The notes under the pieces are model-generated. The model was given only the letters and a program-made list of their open reading frames with translations. It was not told where the DNA came from and ran no database searches. Shown in pieces: positions 1 through 8,837 of a stretch of 64,000 bases of DNA (positions are counted from its first letter, which is position 1; the number at the start of each line of letters is the position of its first letter). The DNA lies in NCBI RefSeq assembly GCF_002933465.1, contig NZ_PSZE01000005.1, forward strand, positions 248,001 to 312,000, written 5' to 3'. The DNA is from Nocardia nova (GTDB lineage Bacteria > Actinomycetota > Actinomycetes > Mycobacteriales > Mycobacteriaceae). Position numbers and translations under genes: made by a program.

Positions 1-1469
1 GACTGGCCGTCGCCGTGCTCGCCCGACAGCGACCCACCGTAGCTGCTCACCAGGCGCGCGGCCCGTTCGACGAAGCGCCGGTAGTGCGCGATCCCGTCGG
101 CGGTGCGCAGGTCGAACGGGATGCGGGTGTGCACGCAGCCGTGGCCGAAATGCCCGTAGAGCGAACTGGATTCGTAGCCGAATTCCTCGAGCAGCGCGTC
201 GAAGTCGCGCAGATAGTCGCCGAGCCGCTCGGGCGGGACCGCGGCATCTTCCCATCCCTCGTGCGTTTCCGGGCCGTCGGGCGGATAGGCGGTGGCGCCG
301 AGTCCGGCCTCGCGGGCGGCCCACACCTCGGCCTCGCGGTCGGGATCGTCCAAGATGGTGGAACTCGCGCCGGTGGCGTGTTCGAGGTCGGCGATCATCG
401 TCTTCGCCCGCGCGTCGGCTTCCTTCTGGTCGTCGCCGTCGAATTGCACCATCAGCCAGGCCTTCCCGTCGGGCAACTGCGAGATGGCCTTCGCCGCCAG
501 GTGCCGGCTGTGCTCCAGTTGGACCAGGCGATGGTCGAGGCCCTCGAGGGCGGCGGGGTCGTGCGGCAGAATGCGGGAGACCGCGTCGGCGGCGTGATAG
601 ACGTCGGGGAAGCCGAGCACGACCATCGCCTTGGCGGCCGGGACCCGGACCAGCTCGATCTCCGCGCGTAGCACGGTCACCAGTGTGCTTTCGCTGCCGA
701 CGAGGAACTTCGCGAGATCGAATCCTCGCTCCGGCAGCAGCGCGTCCAGGTTGTATCCGGACACCCTGCGGGGAATGTCCGGATACGCGGCGCGGATGTC
801 GTCGGCGTAGCGGTCCCGGATCTCCCGCAGCCGGCGGACCAGTTCGTCGGTCTCCGGATTCGCGCCCGGAATCGGGTCCTCGGCACCCACCCAGGCCCGC
901 AGGCCGTCGTAGGTGAGAATCTCTAGCCGGCGCACGGAGTCGACCATCTTGCCGTAGGCCTGTGCCGTGGCACCACACGAGTTGTTGCCGATCATTCCGC
1001 CGATCGTGCAGCTGACGTGGGTCGACGGCTTGGGCCCGACCATCAGCCCGGACGACGTCAGTTGCTGGTTGAGCGGATCGAGCGCGATGCCCGGTTCGAC
1101 CACGGCCGTGCGCGTTTCGGCGGCGACGCCGAGCAGCCGGTGACAGTACTTGGTCCAGTCGATCACGACCGCGGTGTTGCAGCTCTGCCCGGCGAGGCTG
1201 GTCCCGCCGCCACGGGAGAGCAACGGGACGTCGTGGTCGCGGCAGATTCCCACCGCGATCGCGGCGGCTTCCGGTGTGTGCGGAACGACCACCCCCAGTG
1301 GCAGGGCGCGATAGTTGGAGGCGTCGGTGGAATAGGTGGCGCGAGTTCCCGAATCGAAACGGACCTCCCCCTCGACCGCCTCCTTCAGGGCGGTTTCGAG
1401 CGCCTGCAGCGGCCATCGGTCTCGATTCGAGCCGCGGTGCGGGCGGGCCGCGCGATCCGAAATCGTCAT
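1..1469 (-). CDS. FAD-linked oxidase, D-2-hydroxyacid dehydrogenase type (3' end cut by window edge)
   Basis: The reading frame opens at an ATG at 1469 and runs off the left edge, so only about 489 N-terminal residues are visible. The FAD-binding PP-loop signature RGGGTSLAGQ lies at residues 87-96. The conserved C-lobe motif SGEHGDG sits at the very edge. Both are hallmarks of the GlcD/VAO-fold flavin oxidases that oxidise lactate, glycolate or 2-hydroxyglutarate. Long members of this family continue into a GlpC-like Fe-S domain, which would lie outside the window, so I cannot tell whether this one does. It is divergent from the SDR gene at 1705, with a shared promoter gap of about 235 bases. 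The substrate is not determined. Confidence 0.85.
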   Translation of the reverse strand, partial: MTISDRAARPHRGSNRDRWPLQALETALKEAVEGEVRFDSGTRATYSTDASNYRALPLGVVVPHTPEAAAIAVGICRDHDVPLLSRGGGTSLAGQSCNTAVVIDWTKYCHRLLGVAAETRTAVVEPGIALDPLNQQLTSSGLMVGPKPSTHVSCTIGGMIGNNSCGATAQAYGKMVDSVRRLEILTYDGLRAWVGAEDPIPGANPETDELVRRLREIRDRYADDIRAAYPDIPRRVSGYNLDALLPERGFDLAKFLVGSESTLVTVLRAEIELVRVPAAKAMVVLGFPDVYHAADAVSRILPHDPAALEGLDHRLVQLEHSRHLAAKAISQLPDGKAWLMVQFDGDDQKEADARAKTMIADLEHATGASSTILDDPDREAEVWAAREAGLGATAYPPDGPETHEGWEDAAVPPERLGDYLRDFDALLEEFGYESSSLYGHFGHGCVHTRIPFDLRTADGIAHYRRFVERAARLVSSYGGSLSGEHGDGQ

Positions 1470-1704
1470 TCGTGCACCTCTGTCGTGGTCGGCCGGATGT
1501 GGTGCGGCCGCACCTCGGCGCGGGCGGCCGGACATCGCGCGGGTACCCGGTCGACATGAGGTCACACCCGCCGAATCGGACACGATGGCAGGCGAACCCG
1601 GCCCGAATAACGGCTCGCGGCGCGGGTACGCCGCAGATGCGACGTCCCCGCCGTGCGGCCTTCGGCGAGGGGCGCCGGACAACCGCGCGAGGAGAGGAGA
1701 CCGA

Positions 1705-2685
1705 GTGAGCGGGCAGTCACCCGTAGTGGTCGTCACCGGAGCCAGTGCCGGAATCGGGCGCGCCGCCGCGCGGCGCTTCGCCGCCGACGGTGCCCGCGTG
1801 GCGCTGCTGGCCCGCGGGCGTGCCGGGCTGGACGCCGCGGCGAAGGACGTGGAACGAGCCGGCGGTGCGGCGCTGCCGATCCCGGCCGACGTCGCCGACT
1901 ACGACGCCGTCGATGCGGCCGCCGACCGCGTCGAGCAGCAGTGGGGTCCGATCGACGTGTGGGTCAATTCAGCGTTCACCTCGGTCTTCGCCCCCTTCAC
2001 CGAGATCGAGCCGAAGGAGTATCGCCGCGTCACCGAGGTCACCTATCTCGGGTCGGTGCACGGAGTGATGGTGGCACTGGCCCGGATGCGCCCGCGTAAC
2101 CGCGGAACCATCGTGCAGGTCGGGTCGGCACTCGGCGAGCGGGCGATCCCGCTGCAATCGGCCTACTGCGGCGCCAAGCACGCGGTCAACGGATTCCTCG
2201 AGGCGGTGCGGGTGGAGCTGATGCACGAGCACAGTGACGTACACGTGACGATCGTGCAGGCGCCGGCGGTCAACACACCTCAATTCTCTTGGGTGCGTTC
2301 GCGTTTGCCGAAGAAACCGCAGCCGGTGCCGCCGATCTACCAGCCCGAGGTGGTGGCCGACACCATCGCTTTTGCCGCCGAGCATCCGGAACGCAAGCAA
2401 TATTGGGTGGGCGCGAGCACGGTCGGCACCGTCGTCGCGCAGCGGCTCGCGCCGGCGGTACTGGACCGTTATCTGGCGCGCACCGGCTACGACTCGCAGC
2501 AGACCGATGCCGACGAGACCGAGCGCCCGGACAATCTGTGGCGCCCGCTCGACGACGAACACGGCCACGACTACGGCGCGCACGGTGATTTCGACGGCCG
2601 GGCCCATCGGCACAGCCCGCAGGCGTGGATGTCGCGCTGTGTCGAATCGGTGGCCGGTTCCGTCGCCCGGATGGCCCGGCACTGA
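1705..2685 (+). CDS. SDR family NAD(P)-dependent oxidoreductase
   Basis: This 326-residue short-chain dehydrogenase has the dinucleotide-binding TGASAGIG at residues 11-18 and a catalytic YCGAK at residues 154-158. The frame stays open about 370 bases upstream, but GTG 1705 is preferred because a strong AGGAGAGGAG ribosome site precedes it and the Rossmann strand begins right after. The roughly 75-residue extension after the core fold is rich in Asp, His and Arg (DDEHGHDYGAHGDFDGRAHRH) and is unusual for a classical SDR. The TPP enzyme at 2805 follows after 119 bases with a near-identical ribosome site, so the two may be co-expressed. The substrate cannot be read from the sequence. Confidence 0.88.
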   Translation: MSGQSPVVVVTGASAGIGRAAARRFAADGARVALLARGRAGLDAAAKDVERAGGAALPIPADVADYDAVDAAADRVEQQWGPIDVWVNSAFTSVFAPFTEIEPKEYRRVTEVTYLGSVHGVMVALARMRPRNRGTIVQVGSALGERAIPLQSAYCGAKHAVNGFLEAVRVELMHEHSDVHVTIVQAPAVNTPQFSWVRSRLPKKPQPVPPIYQPEVVADTIAFAAEHPERKQYWVGASTVGTVVAQRLAPAVLDRYLARTGYDSQQTDADETERPDNLWRPLDDEHGHDYGAHGDFDGRAHRHSPQAWMSRCVESVAGSVARMARH

Positions 2686-2804
2686 CCGTCATCGGGCCGG
2701 TCGGCCGCGGTTGAGTTCGACTGCCGCGGGTACCCGCCCGGCGACCAGGGCAGGCAGGGCAATTCCCGTGGGATCGACCCGGACAGGACAGGAGAGGAGA
2801 GGAT

Positions 2805-4610
2805 ATGGCGCAACAGGTTGGTGACTATGTCGTGGCCCGGCTCAACGAGTGGGGCGTGAAACAGGTTTTCGCCTATCCCGGTGACGGCATCAACGGCCTG
2901 GTCGCCGCCTTCGGCCGCACCGCGGACCGGCCCGCCTTCGTGCAGGCCCGGCACGAGGAGATGGCGGCGTTCCAGGCCACCGGCTACGCCAAGTTCAGCG
3001 GGCACGTCGGTGTCTGCATGGCCACGTCGGGCCCGGGCGCGGTCCATCTGCTCAACGGCCTCTACGACGCGAAACTCGACCACGTCCCGGTGGTGGCGAT
3101 CATCGGGCAGACCGCGCGCAGCGCGATGGGCGGCAGCTATCAGCAGGAGATCGACCTGCAGAGCCTGTACAAGGACGTGGCCTCCGAATATCTGGTCGAG
3201 GTGAATGTCGCCGAACAGCTGCCCAACGCAATCGACCGCGCCTTCCGCACGGCGTGGACCCGGCGCGCACCCACCGCGGTGATCATCCCGGCGGATCTGC
3301 AGGAGGAGAGCTACGAACCGCCCCAGCACGAATTCAAGCAGGTGCCGTCGAGCCCGCCCGCCGAGATGCATTCGGTGCTCGTGCCCGCGCGCGCGGAGAT
3401 CGAGCGCGCCGCGGAGGTGATCGGCGCCGGTTCCAAGGTGGCGATCCTGGTCGGTCAGGGCGCCCGTTCGGCCGCGCGCGAGGTAACCGAACTCGCGGAG
3501 ATCACCGGTGCCGGGGTCGCCAAGGCGCTGCTCGGCAAGGATGTGCTGCCCGACGATCTCCCGTTCGTCACCGGTCCGATCGGTTTGCTCGGCACCCGCC
3601 CCAGCTACGAGCTGATGCGCGACTGCGACACCCTGGTGATCATCGGTTCCAACTTCCCCTACAGCCAGTTCCTGCCCCCGCTGGATCAGGCCCGGGCGGT
3701 GCAGATCGATATCGACGGCACCATGATCGGCATGCGGTATCCGACGGAGGTGAATCTGGTTGGAGATGCGAAAGCCACTCTGGCCGAGCTGATTCCGCTG
3801 CTGAAGCCGGTGAGTGACCGCTCCTGGCGCGAAACCGTGGAGTCGAATGTGGCCCGGTGGTGGGAAACCGTCGAACGGCAGTCGACGCTGGCCGCGAAAC
3901 CTGTCAACCCGATGCGAGTGGTCTGGGAACTGTCGCAACAGATCCCGGACAACGCCATCGTCACCGCCGATTCCGGATCGTCCACCAACTGGTACGCGCG
4001 ATGTCTGAAGTTCCGCGGCACCATGCGGGGGTCGCTGTCGGGAACACTGGCCACCATGGGCCCCGGTGTGCCGTACGCGATCGGCGCCAAGTTCGCCCAT
4101 CCGGACCGGCCGGTGATCGCACTCGTCGGTGACGGCGCGATGCAGATGAACGGGCTGGCCGAACTGATCACCATCGCCCGCTACGCCGAACGCTGGGACG
4201 ACAAGCGACTGGTGGTGTGTGTCTTCCACAACAACGACCTCAACCAGGTGACCTGGGAACTGCGGTCCATGGGCGGTTCGCCGAAATTCGAGGATTCCCA
4301 ATCGCTTCCGGACATTTCATACGCCGACGCGGCGCGCTGCTTCGGACTCGCGGCGATCGAGGTCGACGACCCGGAGCAACTTGCCGGGGCCTGGGAACGC
4401 GCCCTGTCCGCCGACCGCCCGACGCTGCTGGACGTGCGCTGTGATCCCGAGGTGCCGCCGATCCCGCCGCACGCCACCTGGGATCAGATGAAGGCGACCG
4501 CCGAAGCGGTGCTGCGTGGCGATCCGAACGCCTGGCATCTGGTCGCTCAGGGCATGAAGACCAAGGCCCAGGAGTTCCTGCCGGGCGGCCGCTCGGACGA
4601 CAACCGGTAG
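2805..4610 (+). CDS. Thiamine-diphosphate-dependent enzyme, pyruvate oxidase/acetolactate synthase family
   Basis: At 601 residues this is full length for the POX/AHAS family. The N-terminal Pyr domain holds the catalytic glutamate in RHEEM near residue 51. A central FAD/NAD-like domain spans about 190-330, and the C-terminal PP domain has the metal-binding GDGAMQMNG near residue 441 and FHNNDLNQVTWE after it. These features indicate decarboxylation of a 2-oxoacid, most likely pyruvate, giving acetate, acetyl phosphate or a carboligation product. No acetolactate synthase small subunit is adjacent, which argues against branched-chain amino acid synthesis. The start is supported by GGAGAGGAGAGG just upstream. 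Homologues are often annotated only as thiamine pyrophosphate-requiring protein. Confidence 0.9.
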   Translation: MAQQVGDYVVARLNEWGVKQVFAYPGDGINGLVAAFGRTADRPAFVQARHEEMAAFQATGYAKFSGHVGVCMATSGPGAVHLLNGLYDAKLDHVPVVAIIGQTARSAMGGSYQQEIDLQSLYKDVASEYLVEVNVAEQLPNAIDRAFRTAWTRRAPTAVIIPADLQEESYEPPQHEFKQVPSSPPAEMHSVLVPARAEIERAAEVIGAGSKVAILVGQGARSAAREVTELAEITGAGVAKALLGKDVLPDDLPFVTGPIGLLGTRPSYELMRDCDTLVIIGSNFPYSQFLPPLDQARAVQIDIDGTMIGMRYPTEVNLVGDAKATLAELIPLLKPVSDRSWRETVESNVARWWETVERQSTLAAKPVNPMRVVWELSQQIPDNAIVTADSGSSTNWYARCLKFRGTMRGSLSGTLATMGPGVPYAIGAKFAHPDRPVIALVGDGAMQMNGLAELITIARYAERWDDKRLVVCVFHNNDLNQVTWELRSMGGSPKFEDSQSLPDISYADAARCFGLAAIEVDDPEQLAGAWERALSADRPTLLDVRCDPEVPPIPPHATWDQMKATAEAVLRGDPNAWHLVAQGMKTKAQEFLPGGRSDDNR

Positions 4611-4614
4611 ATCG

Positions 4615-4643
4615 GCCGCGCGCGGGACCTACTCGCGCGCGGC
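4615..4643. terminator. GC-rich stem-loop between convergent genes
   Basis: Perfect 10-bp arms (GCCGCGCGCG and CGCGCGCGGC) enclose a 9-base loop just after the TPP-enzyme stop at 4610. There is no T-tract, as is common for actinobacterial hairpins. The stem overlaps the last codons of the small gene on the opposite strand and could end transcription from both sides. Confidence 0.6.
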
Positions 4644-4778
4644 ATCCCAATCGGTCAGCGAATGCCTGGCGTGCCGCAACGCGCACCGGAACCGCTCACG
4701 GTCGGCGCCCGGTGCCACGCTGTCGAACAGGCCGGCCGCCACCGCCGCCACGACCGCGATGATCAGCAGAGTTGTCAT
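4629..4778 (-). CDS. Small single-pass membrane protein, hypothetical
   Basis: A 49-residue frame starting MTTLLIIAVVAAVAAGLFDS encodes one N-terminal hydrophobic helix (residues 3-17) followed by a charged Arg-rich tail ending DWDAARE. It is convergent with the TPP enzyme. I chose the ATG at 4778 because it sits directly before the hydrophobic segment; an upstream in-frame start would add a cytoplasmic leader. No clear ribosome site is visible and I do not recognise the family, so this could be a chance frame. Confidence 0.4.
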   Translation of the reverse strand: MTTLLIIAVVAAVAAGLFDSVAPGADRERFRCALRHARHSLTDWDAARE

Positions 4779-4930
4779 ATCGGCCAGTCTGCGACGATCG
4801 GCCATGAAGCAACAGAGCCAATGCCACATCAGTGGCCCGGAAGCTGCGCAACCGGCACGCCGGTAGCTATCATCGGCCCCCTTGCCTCACAGCGCTGGGC
4901 CGAACCCCGGCCGACAGCTCGATTCTGCCG

Positions 4931-5345
4931 ATGCTCGAGTGGCGCCCGAATGCGTTGCGCAACACGGGTCCCGAGCATGCGCGTTTTCGTGCCGCCAACG
5001 TCGCGGCCATCGGTCGAGTGGATCTGCACACGGTGCACACCGTCGTCGAGCAGATCGTGACGCCGCTGATCAACTCGTTCAGCGCCGACGGCCGGGCGAC
5101 ATCACCTCGCGGCTGATCGCGCACGATAGCGGTCTCGACGACACGGGAACCGCTCCCATCTGCCGTGGGGCGCCGGCCGCACGCCTGCCCTGCGCGGCAG
5201 ATCGGCTATCTGGTCGCCAGGACGCCGTCGACCAGCTCCCGGACGCGCTCCCGGATATCGAGCTGGCCGTGCCGGTGAACGAACTCCGCTGGCGCCCAGG
5301 ACCTTTCCATCGTGCCCTGACCGCGCTACCGGTCACCTTCCCGCA
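4931..5345 (+). pseudogene. Cytochrome P450 remnant, multiply frameshifted and internally deleted
   Basis: Four stretches in alternating frames read as one decayed P450. The first, from 4931, has GPEHARFRAA and then EQIVTPLINSFSADGRA, which fit the C- and D-helix region. The frame shifts near 5097 to DITSRL. Around 5171-5215 another frame gives PHACPARQIGYLVAR, the Cys-heme ligand loop and L helix. From about 5218 the earlier frame resumes with DAVDQLPDALPDIELAVP and then LRWRPGPFHRALTALPVTF, a typical actinobacterial P450 C-terminus. About 250 residues between the D helix and the heme loop (including the I helix) are missing. The remnant cannot make a functional enzyme. Confidence 0.82.
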
Positions 5346-5445
5346 CTCCCCGCCATTGCGCGGCACGCTCGGCTAGCGGTCCCACGACGCCGCAGCGCCG
5401 ATCCGCTGCCGGGCGCACGGGCCGCGCGCGAGCTACCGTCGTGGC

Positions 5446-6366
5446 ATGCACACCCTCGTGATGACCGGCGCGACGCGTGGATTCGGCCGGATCGCCGCCC
5501 GGGAGATTCTGCGCATCGCACCCGATACCCGCCTGCTGGTGGTGGCGCGCGGCGCGTCCGGACCACAGGTGTGTGCGGAATTGTCCGGTGCGGGATATGC
5601 GGCCTCGCATGTGGAGGCCGATCTCGCGTCGCTGGCCGGTATCCGTTCGGCGGCGCGGCGAATTCACGACATGCTCGATCGCGGCGAGGTGCCGCCGCTG
5701 GCCGGATTCGTCGGCAATGCCGGCGTCCAGTACACCGAGGCGACCATCGCGACCGAGGACGGACTCGAGGTCACCTTCGCGGTCAACGTCGTGGCCAACC
5801 ACCTGCTGCTGCGCCTGCTCGGCGACCGCTTCGTCGTGCCGTCGCGGATCGTGATCACCGTCAGCGACACCCATTTCGGCGATCTGCGGCACAACTTGGG
5901 CATGGTGCCCGGCCCGGTCTGGCACTCCCCCGATGTGCTGGCCCACCCCGGCGCCTTCGCCGATCCGTCGAGTACGGCGGCGGGCCGCACCGCGTACTCG
6001 ACGAGCAAACTTGCCATGATCTATCTGGTGCACGAATACGCGCGCCGCCTACCGGCCGGAGTCGAGATCCTTTCCTACAACCCCGGTTTCGTCCCCGGCA
6101 CGGATTTGACCCGCAACGCAGGCCGGCTGGAGCGCTTCGCCGCCCGCCGCCTCGCGCCCGTGCTCACCTGGACCCCGCTGGCGAGCACGCCGAAGACCGC
6201 GGGCCGGCGCCTCGCCGAGGTGGTCACCGGATCCGTCCGGGCCGAGTCCGGCAGTTACATCGATCGTCACCAGGTCACCGAGTCCTCGCCCGAGTCCTAC
6301 GATCCGGCTCGCGAACGCGAGTTGTGGGAGTGCGCCGAACGTCTCACCGCCGCGCATCCGGACTGA
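5446..6366 (+). CDS. SDR family oxidoreductase (retinol dehydrogenase/protochlorophyllide reductase-like)
   Basis: This 306-residue protein starts MHTLVMTGATRGFGR, so the TGxxxGxG cofactor motif is at residues 7-14. It then has GNAGVQ near 90 and the catalytic YSTSK near 185, followed by a long C-terminal substrate region. The layout resembles the RDH/WWOX-type extended SDRs, which often act on lipophilic ketones or aldehydes. It follows the P450 remnant by about 100 bases, so the two may once have formed an oxidation cassette; that is inference from position. No strong ribosome site is visible, and the start is set by the N-terminal Rossmann strand. Confidence 0.85.
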   Translation: MHTLVMTGATRGFGRIAAREILRIAPDTRLLVVARGASGPQVCAELSGAGYAASHVEADLASLAGIRSAARRIHDMLDRGEVPPLAGFVGNAGVQYTEATIATEDGLEVTFAVNVVANHLLLRLLGDRFVVPSRIVITVSDTHFGDLRHNLGMVPGPVWHSPDVLAHPGAFADPSSTAAGRTAYSTSKLAMIYLVHEYARRLPAGVEILSYNPGFVPGTDLTRNAGRLERFAARRLAPVLTWTPLASTPKTAGRRLAEVVTGSVRAESGSYIDRHQVTESSPESYDPARERELWECAERLTAAHPD

Positions 6367-6534
6367 GCCGCTCCACCTTCCGCTAGCGTGATGCCACCGA
6401 ACGCAGCTACGATTTCATCGCGCTGGGCGACGTCCTGGCCGCCGGCGGGATGGGCGCGTTCTTCGCACCGTTCGAACCTTCCGACCTGGCCGCCTGATAC
6501 CGCGCGCTCAGCCCGCGCCGACCACCGCTGCGGC

Positions 6535-7104
6535 TCAGTCGGCGGATTCTCGGCTGAGCCCGCGCATCAGCAGGCCCCAGGCGCGCCGCGCGGTAGCCTG
6601 GCGCGCCGGAAGTTCGGTTTTGATCAGTACGGCCGCCAGCATGGCCAGTGCCGTCACGACGTCCTCGGCGGTGAGTTCCGGTCGCAGAGAACCGCGCGAA
6701 TCGGGATCGGCCAATTGCGCGCCGATCAGGTCGACGAGCCGATGCGACACCTCGAACAGCCGGGGATCGTCGAAGCCGGTGGGATCGATGGTGGCGATGA
6801 AGCCGGCCGAGACAGTGATCTGGTCGACGATGAAATCCAGCAGATCCACCGCCGTGGTTCCCGGCCTGTGCGCCACCTCCTCGATCTCGGCGATGTTGTC
6901 GTCGAACACAGCCAGAATCATTGATTCACGGGTCGGGAAATGCCGGTACAGCACGCCCGGGCCCACTCCCGCCGCGCGGGCGATCGAGTTCAGCGGAGCG
7001 TCGAAGCCGTTCTCGGCGAACACCTCCCGCGCCGCGCGAACCAGAGCCCGTCGGTTCGCCGCAGCTGCCTTCGGCCCTCGATTGGCCCGGGGTGACGCGG
7101 TCAT
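6535..7104 (-). CDS. TetR/AcrR family transcriptional regulator
   Basis: A 189-residue repressor-type protein. The helix-turn-helix lies at about residues 15-60, including AREVFAENGFDAPLNSIARA and GVGPGVLYRHFPTRESM, followed by a helical ligand-binding domain. The frame remains open upstream, but ATG 7104 (MTASPRANRGP) gives the normal short basic leader. It reads away from a gap of nearly 900 bases that holds two inverted repeats and the tail of another TetR gene. Its target is unknown; the SDR at 5446 ends convergently 168 bases away. Confidence 0.88.
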   Translation of the reverse strand: MTASPRANRGPKAAAANRRALVRAAREVFAENGFDAPLNSIARAAGVGPGVLYRHFPTRESMILAVFDDNIAEIEEVAHRPGTTAVDLLDFIVDQITVSAGFIATIDPTGFDDPRLFEVSHRLVDLIGAQLADPDSRGSLRPELTAEDVVTALAMLAAVLIKTELPARQATARRAWGLLMRGLSRESAD

Positions 7105-7217
7105 CTGTCCGACGTTACCGCACGCGTTCCACGAACCGGCATCGCGGACGGACGCCGTCGCCCGAGCCCGATGTCGTTCGGCGCGTGCGGATTTCGGGTT
7201 CACGAGCCTCGCGACCT

Positions 7218-7233
7218 CAACTCAAACAAGTTG
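7218..7233. promoter_or_regulatory. Inverted repeat CAACT-N6-AGTTG, candidate TetR operator
   Basis: A 16-bp dyad with perfect 5-bp arms lies about 115 bases upstream of the TetR start at 7104, in an A/T-richer patch (CAACTCAAACAAGTTG) unlike the surrounding DNA. Size and symmetry fit a TetR-family operator. Assignment to this regulator rests on position only. Confidence 0.4.
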
Positions 7234-7353
7234 CAGTTGACGAGACCGGCCGGGTCTTACAGACTGCCTCAGAAACCGGAGGAAGTTGTCCGGTTGGATT
7301 CGGTCGCACTCGTCCGACGCGCACCCCGCTTTCGTGTCCGGAGCGAACCTTGC

Positions 7354-7378
7354 GACCGATATTACGTACCTGTCGGTC
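7354..7378. promoter_or_regulatory. Inverted repeat GACCGA-N13-TCGGTC, candidate operator
   Basis: Perfect 6-bp arms flank a 13-base spacer that contains TTACGTACC. It lies within an otherwise gene-free stretch (7105-7743), upstream of the TetR-like remnant at 7744, and may be the orphaned operator or promoter of that lost regulator gene. Confidence 0.35.
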
Positions 7379-7743
7379 TTTGATGGAGAGTGCACCCCCC
7401 GATATCGATGGCCTCGCGGCGGTGCCGGTCGTCGAATTCGATGGCCGAGGCCCGCAGCACCACGGAGAAGGCGGTGGACGTTCCCGGCGACCCGGGAAAG
7501 TTTCCACATTATTTTCTCCGGCCGGGGAAAAGCGGCTACGCTCGACCTCGCGGCGCGATCGCCCAGCGTTGTGCGACGCGTCGTGCCGACCGCCGCTTCC
7601 CGAGGAGCAGCGAGACCCCCTGGCACCGACCGATGAGGCCGTGGCCGCCCGTGCTAGCGGACGCCCGCCCCGGCTGAACCGTCGTCTCATCCATGCCGCG
7701 GCGCGCGACCTGGAGCCGGAGAATCTGAGCACGCGGGACCGGC

Positions 7744-7962
7744 GTGCCGACCGATCAGCAAGCGGCCGCGGTGCGGCGCACGCTGGGAAACGAGTCCGGA
7801 TTCCCGCTGCTGCGCGCGGTCGCCACCGCTTCCGAGAGCGACGGCCGCGTCGGTGAGCAGTTCGAATTCGTTCTCGCGCTGATCATCGAGGGACTGGAAC
7901 GGCGGCTCGACATTCGGCGCGACGCCGTTGCAGTGGCGCCCACCGGTGATCCCTGCCGGTGA
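7744..7962 (+). pseudogene. Probable TetR regulator remnant (C-terminal piece)
   Basis: The 72-codon frame reads FPLLRAVATASESDGRVGEQ followed by FEFVLALIIEGLERRL. The second part is the last helix of TetR_C_1-type regulators, where FEFGLD-x-x-LDGL is usual. No helix-turn-helix is present in any frame immediately upstream, so only the tail survives. From 7105 to 7743 I see two inverted repeats but no credible gene. The call rests on one short conserved segment and could be wrong. Confidence 0.45.
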
Positions 7963-7979
7963 GTTCACGCCGGCGCGAA

Positions 7980-8738
7980 TCAGTGTTCCTTGGCGCGCCG
8001 GTCCACGGCCTCGGCGAGATAGTCGCCCAGCTCCTCCCGCAGCACACGGTCAAGCGACCGTGCCAGGGTGTTGTTCACCGCGGTGACGGCGAGACCGCGT
8101 AGATGATTGAGCATCTTGGCGGTTTCGGCGATTTCGTCGTCGGTGTCGGGCAGCCAGCCGGGGCCGTGGGCATCGACGATATGTTGCTTGGCGACCGACA
8201 TCATATCGTGGGCGATCTCGTCGAGGCGGCCGCTGACGGCCGCCTGCAGATCGGCCAGCCGGCCCAGCCGGAACCCGTAGCCGTGCAGTTCGGCGAAATT
8301 CTCCAGCAACTGCGGATCGGTGAATTCGACCGTCTCCGCGCCGATCCGGGCCAGCCCGAGCTCGGCCAGACGTTCCAGGATCTCCGGATCGGCCGCCTCC
8401 TCGCCGAGGAAGGTGTCGATCAATTCGCGCGGTACCCGCAACGTCTCGTCCGGCTGCCCCCACGCGGCCGTGACCGCGTGCTGCAGCCCCAGAATCTCGG
8501 TGAGGTCCTTACCCGTTTCCCAGCCGGTGATGAAATCGGCGATATGGGCGGTGGTGAACCCACGCTGCAACAGCACGTCGATGATCTTCAATCGCTCCAG
8601 ATGGGAATCGTCGTAGATCAGCGCGCGCCCGATCCGGCGCACCGGCGGCGGCAGCAGGCCGCGTTCCTGGTAGGCGCGCACATTGCGGCTGGTTGTGCCT
8701 GCGGCCCGGGCGAGTTCATCGATGCGGTACTCCGCCAT
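7980..8738 (-). CDS. MerR family transcriptional regulator
   Basis: The N-terminus MAEYRIDELARAAGTTSRNV with VRAYQERGLLPPP and the following RIGRALIYDDSHLERLKII is a complete MerR winged helix-turn-helix (residues 1-70). The rest, up to residue 252, is a helical effector domain without the metal-binding cysteines of CueR or ZntR types. A GTG five codons upstream (8753) is an alternative start, but GAGGAAAGG would then abut it; ATG 8738 gives the usual N-terminus. It lies just downstream of the monooxygenase cluster in the same orientation and may regulate it, by position. Confidence 0.87.
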   Translation of the reverse strand: MAEYRIDELARAAGTTSRNVRAYQERGLLPPPVRRIGRALIYDDSHLERLKIIDVLLQRGFTTAHIADFITGWETGKDLTEILGLQHAVTAAWGQPDETLRVPRELIDTFLGEEAADPEILERLAELGLARIGAETVEFTDPQLLENFAELHGYGFRLGRLADLQAAVSGRLDEIAHDMMSVAKQHIVDAHGPGWLPDTDDEIAETAKMLNHLRGLAVTAVNNTLARSLDRVLREELGDYLAEAVDRRAKEH

Positions 8739-8837
8739 CCCGTTCTCGCCCACCCTTTCCTCGTACCGGACGCCGACCCGCGTCGCACCCGCTCCCGGCC
8801 TGTGTGAGCAGCTCAGGCGCGACGCATCGTGTCGACA

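Noticed and set aside
2571..4301. A 576-codon antisense frame over the SDR end and TPP enzyme
   Set aside because: It shows His/Arg/Gly-rich low-information composition without motifs, and the plus-strand TPP enzyme is unambiguous.
6390..6499. A short frame ending SYDFIALGDVLAAGGMGAFF-APFEPSDLAA
   Set aside because: It looks protein-like and may be another gene tail, but it is too short and unrecognised to call.
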